Shown here piece after piece: positions 1 through 8,611 of a stretch of 35,839 bases of DNA; the stretch's first letter is position 1, and each line of letters begins with the position of its first letter. The notes under the pieces are model-generated. The model was not told the DNA's origin. It saw only the letters and a program-made list of their open reading frames with translations, and did no database searches. Where the stretch lies: the NCBI GenBank assembly GCA_035546355.1, contig DATKEH010000051.1, positions 1 to 35,839 of the forward strand. Direction: 5' to 3'. A program made the translations under genes and the position numbers. Source of the stretch: DATKEH01 sp035546355. Its GTDB lineage: Bacteria; Acidobacteriota; Thermoanaerobaculia; Multivoradales; JAIOJS01.

Positions 1-1
1 C

Positions 2-1261
2 TTCGAGCTCGCCCTCGCCGACGGCACCGGGCTGCTCCAGGGCATCGGCGAGGTGGTGTGGATGCGGGAGCAGGACGAGGCGGTCGAGCGCCCGGCGGGG
101 ATGGGAATCCGCTTTCGCCAGCTCGACCCGCAGAGCCGCGCTCTGGTCTTCAGGATCGTCGAGGCGCGGATCGGCAGCGGCGAGGAGACCTTCGAGCTCG
201 AAGGCATGGCGGCGCGGGAGCCAAGCCTGGTCTCCGAGAGCGAGCGCACGGTGTCGCTTGCGGCATCCCCCCGGCCCGCCCCGCCCGTTCGCGACCCAGC
301 CGCCACCGTGCAGGAGCGTCGCGGCGCCGCGGTCGACTCGCGGAGCCTGCCGGCCGGGTTCGCGGAGGTGGCGCGGGCGCTCGCCGGCGAGCGGCCGAAC
401 GCGGCGCCCGACAGCGACCCGACGGTACGCCTGCCGGCCGAGGGTCCGGCTGTCGCGCTGCCCCGGGCGGCGGCAGCGCCGCCCGCGGCGGGACTCGGGC
501 AGCCACCGGTCACGCTCTGGGACGAGAGCGGCGAGGGGGACGAGCCGGCGGCGCCGCGAGGACAGCGGCGGCGCCGGCGCGTCCTGCTGTTGTCGGCGAT
601 CGCCGTGCTGTCGCTCGCCGCCGGAGCCGCCGCGCTCTACCTGTTCGCCCCTGGGGGATGGCGGGCGCTGGCGACGCAGCTTCCCGGCCGCGGCGCCGCC
701 AGCGAAAGGACGCCGCCGAGTGGCGTGGCGGGCGGGATGCCGTCGGCGCTGCCGCCGGCGGCGCCGGCCGCGACCGAGCCGGCAGCTGGCCCCGCCGAGG
801 CGAGTGCCGACGAGGCCGCCGTTCCTTCCCCGCCCGCGGAAGAGGGCTCCGGCACCGGGGCGGCCGCCACCCCGGCGCCGCAACCCACGGCTACGGAGGC
901 CTCCGCGGTGGAAGGGCCCTTCAGCCAGCTGATCGACCTGCAGTGGCGCCGCGACGAAGGCGGCACCACCGTCGTCCTGCTCACCGACGGGCAGCTCGTC
1001 GCCGGCACCTTTTCGCACTTCCAGATCGGCGGCGAGACGCCGCGGGCGGTGGTGCGGCTGCACGGGGTCGGCGAGCCCTTCTCACCCGCCGCGATCCCGG
1101 TGCAGACTCCCGAGGTCGCGGGCATCCGCGTCGGCCACCACCCCGCCCCGGGGGGAGGCGAGCTGCACGTGGTGCTCGACCTCACCGCGGCGAGCGTCGA
1201 GGTCGCCGAGGTCACCCGCGCCGGGAACCGGCTGCTGGTGCGCCTGCAGGGCGGCCGCTGA
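2..1261 (+). CDS. PilZ-domain membrane protein with C-terminal AMIN-like domain (5' end outside window)
   Basis: The reading frame is open from base 2, so the true start lies upstream. The first ~60 residues look like the second half of a PilZ domain: GIGEVVW, then PAGMGIRF and a leucine/aspartate turn, as in the Myxococcus-type PilZ paralogues. A long Pro/Ala-rich low-complexity region follows, then a basic RRRRR stretch and one transmembrane helix at about nt 575-650 (VLLLSAIAVLSLAAGAAALY). A second Ala/Pro-rich linker leads to a C-terminal beta-rich domain (nt ~920-1258) resembling AMIN domains of secretin-associated and cell-wall proteins. Inferred topology is a cytoplasmic PilZ sensor and a periplasmic AMIN-like domain, which would link c-di-GMP-type sensing to an envelope machine such as a type IV pilus. 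The c-di-GMP-binding motifs of PilZ would be upstream and are not visible. It converges on rmuC. Confidence 0.75.
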   Translation, partial: FELALADGTGLLQGIGEVVWMREQDEAVERPAGMGIRFRQLDPQSRALVFRIVEARIGSGEETFELEGMAAREPSLVSESERTVSLAASPRPAPPVRDPAATVQERRGAAVDSRSLPAGFAEVARALAGERPNAAPDSDPTVRLPAEGPAVALPRAAAAPPAAGLGQPPVTLWDESGEGDEPAAPRGQRRRRRVLLLSAIAVLSLAAGAAALYLFAPGGWRALATQLPGRGAASERTPPSGVAGGMPSALPPAAPAATEPAAGPAEASADEAAVPSPPAEEGSGTGAAATPAPQPTATEASAVEGPFSQLIDLQWRRDEGGTTVVLLTDGQLVAGTFSHFQIGGETPRAVVRLHGVGEPFSPAAIPVQTPEVAGIRVGHHPAPGGGELHVVLDLTAASVEVAEVTRAGNRLLVRLQGGR

Positions 1262-1279
1262 GCCCGGGCACCTGGCTCA
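1259..1279. terminator. Short hairpin spanning both stop codons of a convergent pair
   Basis: TGAGCC (1259-1264) pairs with GGCTCA (1274-1279) around a 9-nt loop. The arms contain the stop codons of the PilZ/AMIN gene and of rmuC. There is no T tract, so this is only a possible bidirectional terminator. Convergent TGA stops are complementary by default, which weakens the case. Confidence 0.25.
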
Positions 1280-2776
1280 CGAGGGCTCGTCGCCGGCCCC
1301 TGTCCGATCCGCGTCCGCCAGCTCGCTGCCGCCGCTCCCGACCGGCGCCTCCGCGGGCTCCATCGCCGGCGGACCGTTGGCCGGCGGCTGCTGCTCCCCC
1401 GCCGGCTCCCAGTCGGCCGAGCGCAGGCTGCGAGGGCTGGGGTCGACCGCCTGCAGCTCGGGGATCGCGCGGCCGGCGGCGATCCCCAGCTCGGTGAAGC
1501 GCCGCGCCGACACCAGCACCCGCCCCTCCAACGAGCCCACCATCTCGTTGTAGGCGCCCACCGCGCGGCCGAGCTGCGAGCCCACCCGAGAGACGTGCTC
1601 GCCCATCACGCACAACCGGTCGTAGAGCTCCTTGCCCAGGCCGCTGATCTGCAGGGCGCTCTCGGCGAGCCGCTCCTGGCGCCAGCCGTAGGAGACGGCG
1701 CGCAGCAGGGCGATGAGGGTGGTCGGCGTGGCCAGGATGACGCTCTGCCCCACCCCCTCCTCGATGAGCGAGGGATCGCACTGCAGGGCCGCCGAGAAGA
1801 AGCTCTCGCCGGGCAGGAACATCACCACGAACTCGGGCGTCTGCTCGAACTGCTCCCAGTAGGCCTTGGCGGAGAGCCGGGCCATGTGGGTCCGCAGCTG
1901 CCGCGCGTGCTCGCCCAGCAGCTGCTGGCGTAGCTCGTCGTCCTCCGCCTCGACCGCCTCGAGGTACGCCTTGAGCGGCGCCTTGGCGTCGACGACGACG
2001 ATCTTCTCCCCCGGCAGCTTGACCACCAGGTCGGGGCGCAGCCGGCCGTCCTCCACCACCACCGACGGCTGCTCCTCGAAGTCGCAGTGCGACAGCATGT
2101 CGGCCATCTCCACCACCCGGCGGAGCTGGATCTCGCCCCAGCGGCCGCGCACGGTGGGGGCGCGCAGCGCCTGCACCAGCCGCCCGGTCTCCCCGGTGAG
2201 GCGTCGCTGCGACTCGAGCAGGCCACGCACCTGCTCCTCGATGCCGCCGTAGGCCTTCTCGCGCGCCTTTTCCATCTCGCGGATCTGCAGATCCACCCGC
2301 TGTAGCGACTCCTTGAGCGGCGCGACCAGGTGCTCGACCGCCTTCTGGCGGCTCTCCAGCTCCCCCTTCGCCTCCTTCTGATAGCGCTCCAGGGTCTCCT
2401 TGGCGATGTCGAGAAACGACCGGTTGCTGCGCTCCAGGGCCTCGGAGGAGAGGGCGCGAAAGGTGTTGGTCAGCTCGCCGCGCGCCTCCTGCACCAGGCG
2501 CAGCTGCTCCTCGAGGGAGCGGCGGTCGTCGACCATCCGGGTCTCGGCGGCGATGCGCCGCTGCGCCTCCTCCTGGGCGGCGAGGCGGAGCTCTCCCGCC
2601 TCCTGGCGCGATGCCTCCAGGGCCGCCTGCAGCTCCACCAGCCGCTCCTCGCGACCGGCCAGCCGCTCCGCCAGGCGGTCGCGGTCGCCGGCGAGGCGGG
2701 CGCGCGCCAGTGCCCATGCCAGGGCGGCGCCGACGGCGGCCCCGGCGAGGAGGGCGAGGAGCGCAGCGGTGTCCAT
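1277..2776 (-). CDS. rmuC: DNA recombination protein RmuC
   Basis: About 499 residues. The N-terminus is a hydrophobic Ala/Leu segment (MDTAALLALLAGAAVGAALAWALA), probably a membrane anchor, followed by a long coiled coil (residues ~25-190) rich in Glu, Arg, Leu and Gln. The RmuC domain follows, with family-typical stretches RGRWGEIQLRRVVEMADM, RPDLVVKLPG, VVVDAKAPLKAYLEA, FVVMFLPGESFFSAAL, and VILATPTTLIALLRAVSYGWRQE. RmuC proteins have a restriction-endonuclease-like fold and limit inversions between short inverted repeats. I chose the ATG at 2774-2776 because the anchor starts there; the frame is open 17 codons further upstream. A TACCAT -10-like hexamer lies 12 nt before this ATG and no Shine-Dalgarno is obvious. 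The Pro/Gly-rich C-terminal tail (last ~60 residues) is not part of the conserved domain. Confidence 0.9.
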   Translation of the reverse strand: MDTAALLALLAGAAVGAALAWALARARLAGDRDRLAERLAGREERLVELQAALEASRQEAGELRLAAQEEAQRRIAAETRMVDDRRSLEEQLRLVQEARGELTNTFRALSSEALERSNRSFLDIAKETLERYQKEAKGELESRQKAVEHLVAPLKESLQRVDLQIREMEKAREKAYGGIEEQVRGLLESQRRLTGETGRLVQALRAPTVRGRWGEIQLRRVVEMADMLSHCDFEEQPSVVVEDGRLRPDLVVKLPGEKIVVVDAKAPLKAYLEAVEAEDDELRQQLLGEHARQLRTHMARLSAKAYWEQFEQTPEFVVMFLPGESFFSAALQCDPSLIEEGVGQSVILATPTTLIALLRAVSYGWRQERLAESALQISGLGKELYDRLCVMGEHVSRVGSQLGRAVGAYNEMVGSLEGRVLVSARRFTELGIAAGRAIPELQAVDPSPRSLRSADWEPAGEQQPPANGPPAMEPAEAPVGSGGSELADADRTGAGDEPS

Positions 2777-2813
2777 GGTGCTGTCGCCATGGTACCCGCG
2801 GCGGGGGGCGAAG

Positions 2814-3923
2814 TCACTGGCGCCCACCGCGGCCGCGGCGCACCAGCAGCTCCCGGACGTGCGCCGCCGCCACGGCGGCGCCGTCCTCGTTCGGCGCCCT
2901 GCGCCGCGGCAGGTCGAGGAGACGCTCGACGACGGCGGCGAGATCCTCCCCTTCCAGCACCGGTGCCGCCACCGCGAAGCCCGCCATTTCCTCCGCGACG
3001 AAGCGCGCCAGCACCGGCGATTCGGGGAACCGCTGGCGGGGGATGAAGGCGTACGGCAGGCCGCAGCGCCAGGCCTCGGCCAGGGTGCTGTAGCCGAGCT
3101 TGCCCAGCACCGCGTCGCTGGCCGCCATCAGGTCGGGGTGGTAGAAGCCCGACCGGTGCGGCAGGAGCAGGGCGCCGGGCACGCGCCGCGGCTCCTCGGC
3201 GCCGCCGGGGACGACGAGCGTTACCCCCGCCGGCACCGGCAGACGGGCGGAACGGCGGAAATCCCACGGGATGCCGCCCATCGTCACCAGCACCAGCCGC
3301 TCCCCGTCCCCGGTGCCGAGGGCGCGGCGGACGGCCTGGCGGCCGCGCCGCGGCGCCCTGGCCACCGGCGGCACGGGTACGCCGCCGGCCACCGGGTCGC
3401 AGGCCGGTACGGTCTGCAGCCGCAGGTCGGCGGCGGCCACCACCGCGGCGATCTCCTCGGCGGCGCGGGCGAGGAACGGCTCCTCGCCCGCATAGGCGCG
3501 GTAGATCCAGTCCCAGGTGAAGTTCTCCACCAACACCGCGGGCACGCCGGCTCGCCGCCCCACGGCGATGCCCAGCGGCGCCACGTCGCAGAGCACGAGG
3601 CGGCAGCCGAGGTCGCCCACCCATCGCGCCGGCCCCTGCGCCCGCTCGCCGTCGAGCGGCAGGAAGTCGCGGAGCCTCGCCACCGTCGCCGCCGGATCCT
3701 CCTGCAGCGCGTCCCGCTGCACCAGCCCGACGTCACACTCCAGCGGGTGGTAGTGGAACGGCAGCTCCAGCGAGGCGGCGAAGAACCACTCCGGGACCAG
3801 GGTGAAGAGGTGCGCCTCCACCCCCTCGCCCAGGGCGGCGTCGAGGGCCGAGAGCACGGCGCAGATGCGGGCGGCGTGGCCGAACCCGTGCGGCGTGACG
3901 AAGACGGCGACAGGAAGCCTCAC
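2814..3923 (-). CDS. MurG/arabinokinase-type glycosyltransferase-like protein
   Basis: About 369 residues starting at GTG 3921-3923. The N-terminus (VAVFVTPHGFGHAARICAVL) is the glycine/histidine-rich loop of GT-B glycosyltransferases, as in MurG-like proteins and the N-terminal part of L-arabinokinase. Later come MGGIPWDF, a nucleotide-sugar-type loop, and SDAVLGKLGYSTLAEAWRCGLPYAFIPR, the acceptor/donor region of the same superfamily (pattern: K-hG-[YF]-ST-hxE). The substrate cannot be told from sequence. The start overlaps the amidase stop (GTGA), so translation of the two is probably coupled and both should belong to one transcript. A GAGG lies about 17 nt upstream inside the amidase, too far to be a standard ribosome-binding site. 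The frame extends far upstream of the GTG, but that part is out-of-frame amidase sequence. Confidence 0.75.
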   Translation of the reverse strand: MRLPVAVFVTPHGFGHAARICAVLSALDAALGEGVEAHLFTLVPEWFFAASLELPFHYHPLECDVGLVQRDALQEDPAATVARLRDFLPLDGERAQGPARWVGDLGCRLVLCDVAPLGIAVGRRAGVPAVLVENFTWDWIYRAYAGEEPFLARAAEEIAAVVAAADLRLQTVPACDPVAGGVPVPPVARAPRRGRQAVRRALGTGDGERLVLVTMGGIPWDFRRSARLPVPAGVTLVVPGGAEEPRRVPGALLLPHRSGFYHPDLMAASDAVLGKLGYSTLAEAWRCGLPYAFIPRQRFPESPVLARFVAEEMAGFAVAAPVLEGEDLAAVVERLLDLPRRRAPNEDGAAVAAAHVRELLVRRGRGGRQ

Positions 3924-5713
3924 GGGCGAGCTTGCCGCCTCACACCGGTTCGTCCACCACCTCGAATCCCGCGGTCGCAATCGGCCTGGCCGGTGGCATC
4001 GATCGCCGGCCGCCGCAGGTGGAACCCGGTGGCCTCCTGATAGCGACGGGCCAGGGCGAGCAACTCGCCTTCGCCGAACAGCCCGCCGGTGAAGGTGATG
4101 CTGCCCGGCGTACCGTCGGAGCGGAAGCCGTTGGGCAGGACCACGGCCGGGTGCCCCGTCAGGTTGGTGAGCAGCAGGTCCTGGCCGGCGAACGAGGGGG
4201 CCACGTAGGCGTCGACCTCCTCGAACAGCTGGTTCATGCGCCGCATGACCAGCGTGCGGACCCGGTTCGCCTGCAGGTATTCGACGGCGGGGATCAGCCT
4301 CCCCTGGCGGAAGACGTTGGGCCACGCCTGCTCGACCTGCCGCACCAGCAGCTCGTCGCGGCCGCTACGGGTCAGCTCGTCGAAGGCGGCGGCGGCCTCG
4401 GCGGTGAGGATCAACGACAGGGTGCCCACCGGCAGCTCGGGCAGGGTCACCGGCACCAGCTCGAACCCCTGCCGCCGCAGCTCGTCGAGGGTGGCGAGAT
4501 CGAGCCCACGCTGCTCGCCGGCCTGCCGGTCGTCCGGCTCCAGGGGTTCGTCGAACAGCGCCTCGACGAAGCCGACGCGGAGCTCTCCAGGAGGCCGGTC
4601 GGGCGGCCAGCGGAAGGGCACGTCGAGCACCGTGGGGTCGTGGCCATCGGCTCCATGGATGGCGCCGAAGGCCAGGGCGCAGTCCTCCACCGTGCGCGCC
4701 AGGGGGCCGATCTTGTCCATGCTCCAGGAGAGGGCCATGGCGCCGTGGCGGCTGACCCGGCCGAAGGTGGGGCGCAGACCGGTGACGCCGCAGCGGGCCG
4801 ACGGCGAGACGATCGATCCCCAGGTCTCGCTGCCGATGGCGAAGCCGACCATGGCGGCGGCGGTCGCCGCCGCCGGCCCCGCGGAGGAGCCGCTCGAGCC
4901 CTGCTCGAGGTTCCAGGGGTTGGCCGTCTTGCCGCCGAACCACACGTCACCCCACGCCAGCTCGCCGAGGGTCAGCTTGGCGACCAGCACCGCTCCCGCC
5001 GCCTGCAGCCGCTGCACCACCGTGGCGTCCATGGGGATGACCTGCTCGCGGAACGGCGTCGCGCCCCAGGTGGTGGGGTACCCCTCGGCCGCCAGCAGAT
5101 CCTTGGCGCCCCAGGGAATGCCGTGCAGCGGCCCGCGCCAGACCCCGGCCGCCAGCTCGCGATCGGCGCGGTCGGCCTCGGTCAGCGCCCGCTCCTCGGT
5201 GACCGCGATCACGGCGTGCAGGAGCGGATCGAGGCGGGAGATGCGATCGAGGTAGAGACGGGTGAGCTCGCGGCTGCTCACCTGTCGGGAGCGCACCAGG
5301 CGGGCCAGCCGATGGACGGGCAGGAAAGCGAGGTCGGTCTCGTCGCGCGGCCGCGCCGGCGGCGGCGCCGCCGCGAGTGCGACCCGTGACGGGCCCGACG
5401 CCAGCGGCCGCGAATGGCCCGCAGGCCTGGGGTCGAAGGTCAGGGCCGGCGGCACCTCGTTGGCCAGCGCCACCTGGCGCAGCGTCTCGTAGCTGTCGCG
5501 CAGCTCGGCGAGTCCCTCGCGCATGAGCGCCCGCTCCTCACCGGTCAGCTCGAGCCCGAGCAGCTCCGCCGCCGCGGCGATCGCCTCGTCCGACACGCCG
5601 CCGCCCTCGGCTCCCAGGCCGGGGGCCGCGACCACCGCCGCTCCAGCCGCCGACAGCAGGTGCAGCACCCGCCGCCGCGTCCACCTGGCCCCGCCTTCCG
5701 TCGCTGCAGCCAT
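3920..5713 (-). CDS. Amidase signature family enzyme with TAT-like signal
   Basis: 597 residues. The N-terminus has a twin-arginine-type signal (WTRRRVLHLLSAAGAAVVAAPG, residues 11-32), so the enzyme is probably exported folded. The amidase-signature catalytic triad is visible: Lys204 in HGIPWGAKDLL, cis-Ser276 in QGSSGSSAGP, and nucleophile Ser300 in IGSETWGSIVSP. The 24-residue spacing between the two serines equals that in GatA. A Trp replaces the first Gly of the usual TGGS, which may alter the oxyanion pocket. A helical segment of ~100 residues lies between signal and domain. Family members hydrolyse amide bonds; the substrate is unknown, and the export signal argues against a GatA role. 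Start ATG 5711-5713 has a GAGGAGGGA ribosome-binding site and a GGATAAT -10-like box upstream. The stop overlaps the glycosyltransferase start. Confidence 0.88.
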   Translation of the reverse strand: MAAATEGGARWTRRRVLHLLSAAGAAVVAAPGLGAEGGGVSDEAIAAAAELLGLELTGEERALMREGLAELRDSYETLRQVALANEVPPALTFDPRPAGHSRPLASGPSRVALAAAPPPARPRDETDLAFLPVHRLARLVRSRQVSSRELTRLYLDRISRLDPLLHAVIAVTEERALTEADRADRELAAGVWRGPLHGIPWGAKDLLAAEGYPTTWGATPFREQVIPMDATVVQRLQAAGAVLVAKLTLGELAWGDVWFGGKTANPWNLEQGSSGSSAGPAAATAAAMVGFAIGSETWGSIVSPSARCGVTGLRPTFGRVSRHGAMALSWSMDKIGPLARTVEDCALAFGAIHGADGHDPTVLDVPFRWPPDRPPGELRVGFVEALFDEPLEPDDRQAGEQRGLDLATLDELRRQGFELVPVTLPELPVGTLSLILTAEAAAAFDELTRSGRDELLVRQVEQAWPNVFRQGRLIPAVEYLQANRVRTLVMRRMNQLFEEVDAYVAPSFAGQDLLLTNLTGHPAVVLPNGFRSDGTPGSITFTGGLFGEGELLALARRYQEATGFHLRRPAIDATGQADCDRGIRGGGRTGVRRQARP

Positions 5714-5789
5714 GGCGTCCCTCCTCGGCGGGGATTATCCTCCAGCCCAGCCAGAGCCTGGTCACCAGGCGTGAGGGGGAGAAACGACC

Positions 5790-6779
5790 ATGAAGAGAGC
5801 CGCAGCCATACTCCTGGTCGCCGCGATGGCGCTCTCCGTGCCGGCGGTTGCGGCGGAGCCGATGGCGCCGATCCCGGTCGCGGAACCGCCGGCGACCGCC
5901 GCACCCTACCTGCGCGTCCTCGGCACTGCCCAGGATGGCGGGCTTCCCCACGTAGCGTGCACCTGCGAGCGCTGCGAGGCGGCGCGGCAGGACCCGGGGG
6001 CGCGGCGGCTGGTGGCCAGCCTCGCCCTGGTGCTGCCGGAGAGCGACCGCGTGCTGCTGCTCGACGCGACGCCCGACCTTCCCGAGCAGCTCGAGCTGCT
6101 GGCCGACGTGCGCGCGGCTCCCGCCGGGCGCGTCGACCGCCAGCCGGTGGACGGAATCGTCCTCACCCATGCCCACGTCGGCCACTACCTGGGCCTCGCC
6201 TTCCTCGGCTTCGAGGCAGTGCACAGCCGCGAGCTGCCGCTCTGGTCGACGCCGCGGATGGCCAGCTTCCTGCGCGACAACGAGCCGTGGGGGCAGCTGG
6301 TGCGGCTCGGCAACGTGGCGCTGCGCGAGGTGTCGCCGGGGGAGGCGGTGGACCTCGGCGACCAGGTGAGCTTGCGGCTGCTCCCCGTCCCCCACCGCGA
6401 CGAGCTCAGCGACACCGTCGGGCTGCTGATCCGCGGGCCGCGGCGGACGGTGCTCTACGTTCCCGACACCGACTCCTGGGAGGCGTGGCACCCACCGCTC
6501 CCCGCCGTCCTCGCCGCCGCCGGGGTCGACGTCGCCATCCTCGACGGCACCTTCTACTCGTTGGGCGAGCTACCGGGGCGATCGGTGGCGCAGATCGGCC
6601 ATCCGCTGATGCTCGATACCGCCGAGCTGCTGGCGGCGCAGGTGGCGGACGGGCTCGAGGTGTACCTCACCCACCTCAACCACTCCAACCCGGCGCTCAC
6701 CGCCGGCAGCCCGGAGCGCCAGCGGCTGCAGGCTCTCGGCCTGCGCGTCCTGGCCGAGGGCCAACGCATCGACCTGTGA
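5790..6779 (+). CDS. Exported PqqB-like metallo-beta-lactamase-fold protein
   Basis: 329 residues. A signal peptide (MKRAAAILLVAAMALSVPAVAAEP) is followed by a PqqB-like opening, LGTAQDGGLPHVACTCERCEAA, with three cysteines as in the PqqB zinc site. The MBL metal motif reads THAHVGHY: HxHxxH is kept, but the usual Asp (HxHxDH) is Gly. Further on are PVPHRDELSDTVG, YVPDTD and YLTHLNHSNP, which supply the remaining histidine/aspartate ligands. PqqB proper is cytosolic and acts in PQQ synthesis; here the signal peptide and the absence of other pqq genes nearby suggest a different hydrolase role. The ribosome-binding site GAGGGGGAGA (about 5772-5781) is well placed. The gene is divergent from the amidase and converges on the DUF4097-like gene. 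Confidence 0.8.
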   Translation: MKRAAAILLVAAMALSVPAVAAEPMAPIPVAEPPATAAPYLRVLGTAQDGGLPHVACTCERCEAARQDPGARRLVASLALVLPESDRVLLLDATPDLPEQLELLADVRAAPAGRVDRQPVDGIVLTHAHVGHYLGLAFLGFEAVHSRELPLWSTPRMASFLRDNEPWGQLVRLGNVALREVSPGEAVDLGDQVSLRLLPVPHRDELSDTVGLLIRGPRRTVLYVPDTDSWEAWHPPLPAVLAAAGVDVAILDGTFYSLGELPGRSVAQIGHPLMLDTAELLAAQVADGLEVYLTHLNHSNPALTAGSPERQRLQALGLRVLAEGQRIDL

Positions 6780-6790
6780 GGTCACCCTCG

Positions 6791-6822
6791 GCGACGACCG
6801 GGTACCTCCGTCGGTCCGTCGC
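6791..6822. terminator. Bidirectional hairpin between convergent genes
   Basis: GCGACGACCG (6791-6800) pairs with CGGT-C-CGTCGC (6812-6822), giving ten base pairs with one bulged C and an 11-nt loop. It sits between the stops of the PqqB-like gene (+) and the DUF4097-like gene (-). There is no T tract, so its terminator role is inferred from position and stem stability. Confidence 0.35.
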
Positions 6823-6836
6823 GGCGCCCGCAGCCG

Positions 6837-7634
6837 CTACTTCGGCCCGTGCAGCGAGATGCTGCCGTTGGTGGTGCGCAGCACGATCTGGCCGCCACCG
6901 CCGTTGAGGCGCCCCACCATGCGGCTGCGGCTGCGCCGCCCTTCGACCTCCAGCGGCAGCTCGCTGTCGACGCAGCCGTGGGTGGTGCGAGCATCGACCA
7001 CTGCGGCCAGATCGGGGGGCGCTCGCACGACGATGCTGCCGTTGACCGTCTGCAGCTCCAGGCGGGCGCGGCGGGGCAGCTGGGCGAGCTCCAACAGCAC
7101 GTTGCCGTTGATGGTGTTGGCGCGGATCTGCCCGCGGGGCGCCAGCACGACGATGTTGCCATGGGTCGAGGACGCGTCGACCCTGCCGTCCAGATGCTGC
7201 AACGCGACGTTGCCGTGGATCGTCGACAGCTCGGCCCGTACCCCGCCCGGGAGCATCAGCGCGTATTCGACCGCGGTGTGTACCGTTCCCGCCAGCAGCC
7301 AGCGGAACAGCCCGCCCTCGCTGCCCGCCTGCGCCGTCTCGACCAGCAGGGTGTCGCCGTCGCGGCGGACGCGGACGGCGAGCCGGGCCGCCGCCTCTTC
7401 GGCCTGCGACCGGGTCGGTGCCCGTACGCTCTTGCGGGCCACCACACGCACCTCGTCCCGCTCCCACCCTTCGGCGGTGATGCCGCCGTGCAGGTTGCGC
7501 AGCACCAGGACCTGGCCGCGCTCCAGGCGCAGGGTCTGCTCCACCGTCTGTTGCACCGCCTGGGCCTGCCCCGCCGCCGGCAAGGCGAGCGACAGGAGGA
7601 CGGCGGCGGTGGCGTGGCGGGCGGTGCGGCTCAT
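6837..7634 (-). CDS. Exported DUF4097-like beta-repeat protein
   Basis: About 265 residues from ATG 7632-7634, with a signal peptide (MSRTARHATAAVLLSLALPAAGQAQA). The body is a run of short beta-solenoid-like repeats of the kind STIHGNVAL, SSTHGNIVV, NTINGNVLL, QTVNGSIVV, TTHGCVDS and RTTNGSISL. Each holds a THG or NGS/NGN turn about every 20 residues, which is the hallmark of DUF4097/putative-adhesin proteins. The upstream half (VLVLRNLHGGITAEGWERDEVRVVARK) matches the usual DUF4097 opening. The family has no firm biochemical function; several members sit with anti-sigma or envelope-stress genes, but none is next to this one. The ORF is open 13 codons upstream of the chosen ATG, but the signal peptide fixes the start. 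Confidence 0.75.
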   Translation of the reverse strand: MSRTARHATAAVLLSLALPAAGQAQAVQQTVEQTLRLERGQVLVLRNLHGGITAEGWERDEVRVVARKSVRAPTRSQAEEAAARLAVRVRRDGDTLLVETAQAGSEGGLFRWLLAGTVHTAVEYALMLPGGVRAELSTIHGNVALQHLDGRVDASSTHGNIVVLAPRGQIRANTINGNVLLELAQLPRRARLELQTVNGSIVVRAPPDLAAVVDARTTHGCVDSELPLEVEGRRSRSRMVGRLNGGGGQIVLRTTNGSISLHGPK

Positions 7635-7763
7635 GGCGACGGCTGCTACTCGCGGCGGGGGATCCCGCCGCACTCCAAGTACGCATGCCGCCCCCGAAGG
7701 TTGCGTCGCCGGACTGCTGCGCCTCTCGGACGCCGGTGGGTACCGGGCGGGGCGTCAGTCTCC

Positions 7764-8570
7764 TCATTCCGACCGCGGCCCGGCGAGGGTCCCGCGGTGC
7801 AGCCAACGGTCGTCCTCGCTCCCGACGACCCGGAAGCCGCTCTTCTTGCGCAGCCGCTCCATGCGCCGGCGCAGGAACCACTGTTGCAGCCTGAGCGAGG
7901 TCTCGCGGCGGATGCGGCGCAGCCCGCCGGGGGTGAGGAAGCTGTAGGTCAGGCCGACGGCGACGCAGACGCCGACGAAGCCCGCCAGATCCTTGCTCCC
8001 CAGGAAGCCGAGGAAGGCGATGACGATCTCGAGCGGGATGAACCAGCGCGCCTGGACCGGCAGGACGAACATCAGCAGGATGGTGGCTTCCCGGTTCATG
8101 GTGGCGAAGGCCGCCACCATCACCGCTAGCAGCATGCGCTGCCCCTGCATGAGCAGGAACGGCGGCCCGAACGAGCCCGCCACCCCCGTCAGCACGATTA
8201 CGCCGTCGACCAGCAGCGCCGCCAGCGCCGCCGGGATGCAGACCCAGGCGAGCAGCTGCCAGAAGCTCTTGCGCCCGAGCTGCCAGAAGACGTCGCGCCC
8301 GAACCAGAAGAGGATGAACAGCTCGAGCAGGAACCAGAAGCTGGGGCCGCCGACGCCGGCGAAGGGGTAGGTCGCCACCTGCCACACGAAGCCCATGCGC
8401 CACACCAGCTCGGTGAGCCGCAGCAGGGCCGGGATGATCTGGGTGACGGCGAAGAACTGCAGCGTGAAGGTGCCGAACACCACCGCCAGCAGCACGACGA
8501 TGTCGCGGGGCACCGGGCGCCCGCCTCCCCCGAAGCCGCCCAACCCACCCGTCGCCCGCGAGTAGACCAT
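7764..8570 (-). CDS. Rhomboid-like integral membrane protein lacking catalytic residues
   Basis: 268 residues with about six hydrophobic segments. The layout follows rhomboid proteases: a loop and second helix (TYPFAGVGGPSFWFLLELFILFWFGRDV) resembling the rhomboid first-loop region, then a helix where GxSG is expected, and a last helix where the catalytic His is expected. The segment at the GxSG position reads LMQGQRMLLAVMVAAFATMNREATILLMFVLPVQARW, where typical rhomboids have GASG...FP-RE---FF-IPVKARW. The serine is absent, and the last helix (DLAGFVGVCVAVGLTYSF) lacks the histidine. I therefore call it a pseudoprotease of the rhomboid/iRhom-Derlin type; this is inference from pattern, not alignment. 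The C-terminus is a basic cytoplasmic tail (RRIRRE...RRRMERLRKKSG). No Shine-Dalgarno is present; a TATCAT box lies 7 nt before the ATG. Confidence 0.6.
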   Translation of the reverse strand: MVYSRATGGLGGFGGGGRPVPRDIVVLLAVVFGTFTLQFFAVTQIIPALLRLTELVWRMGFVWQVATYPFAGVGGPSFWFLLELFILFWFGRDVFWQLGRKSFWQLLAWVCIPAALAALLVDGVIVLTGVAGSFGPPFLLMQGQRMLLAVMVAAFATMNREATILLMFVLPVQARWFIPLEIVIAFLGFLGSKDLAGFVGVCVAVGLTYSFLTPGGLRRIRRETSLRLQQWFLRRRMERLRKKSGFRVVGSEDDRWLHRGTLAGPRSE

Positions 8571-8577
8571 CGCCGAG

Positions 8578-8583
8578 ATGATA
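8578..8583 (-). promoter_or_regulatory. -10-like box of the rhomboid-like gene (leaderless type)
   Basis: TATCAT on the minus strand ends 7 nt before the ATG at 8570, and no Shine-Dalgarno is seen. Transcription would start at or next to the start codon. Confidence 0.4.
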
Positions 8584-8611
8584 TCGGTTCCGCCCGCCGC
8601 TCACCCCGACC

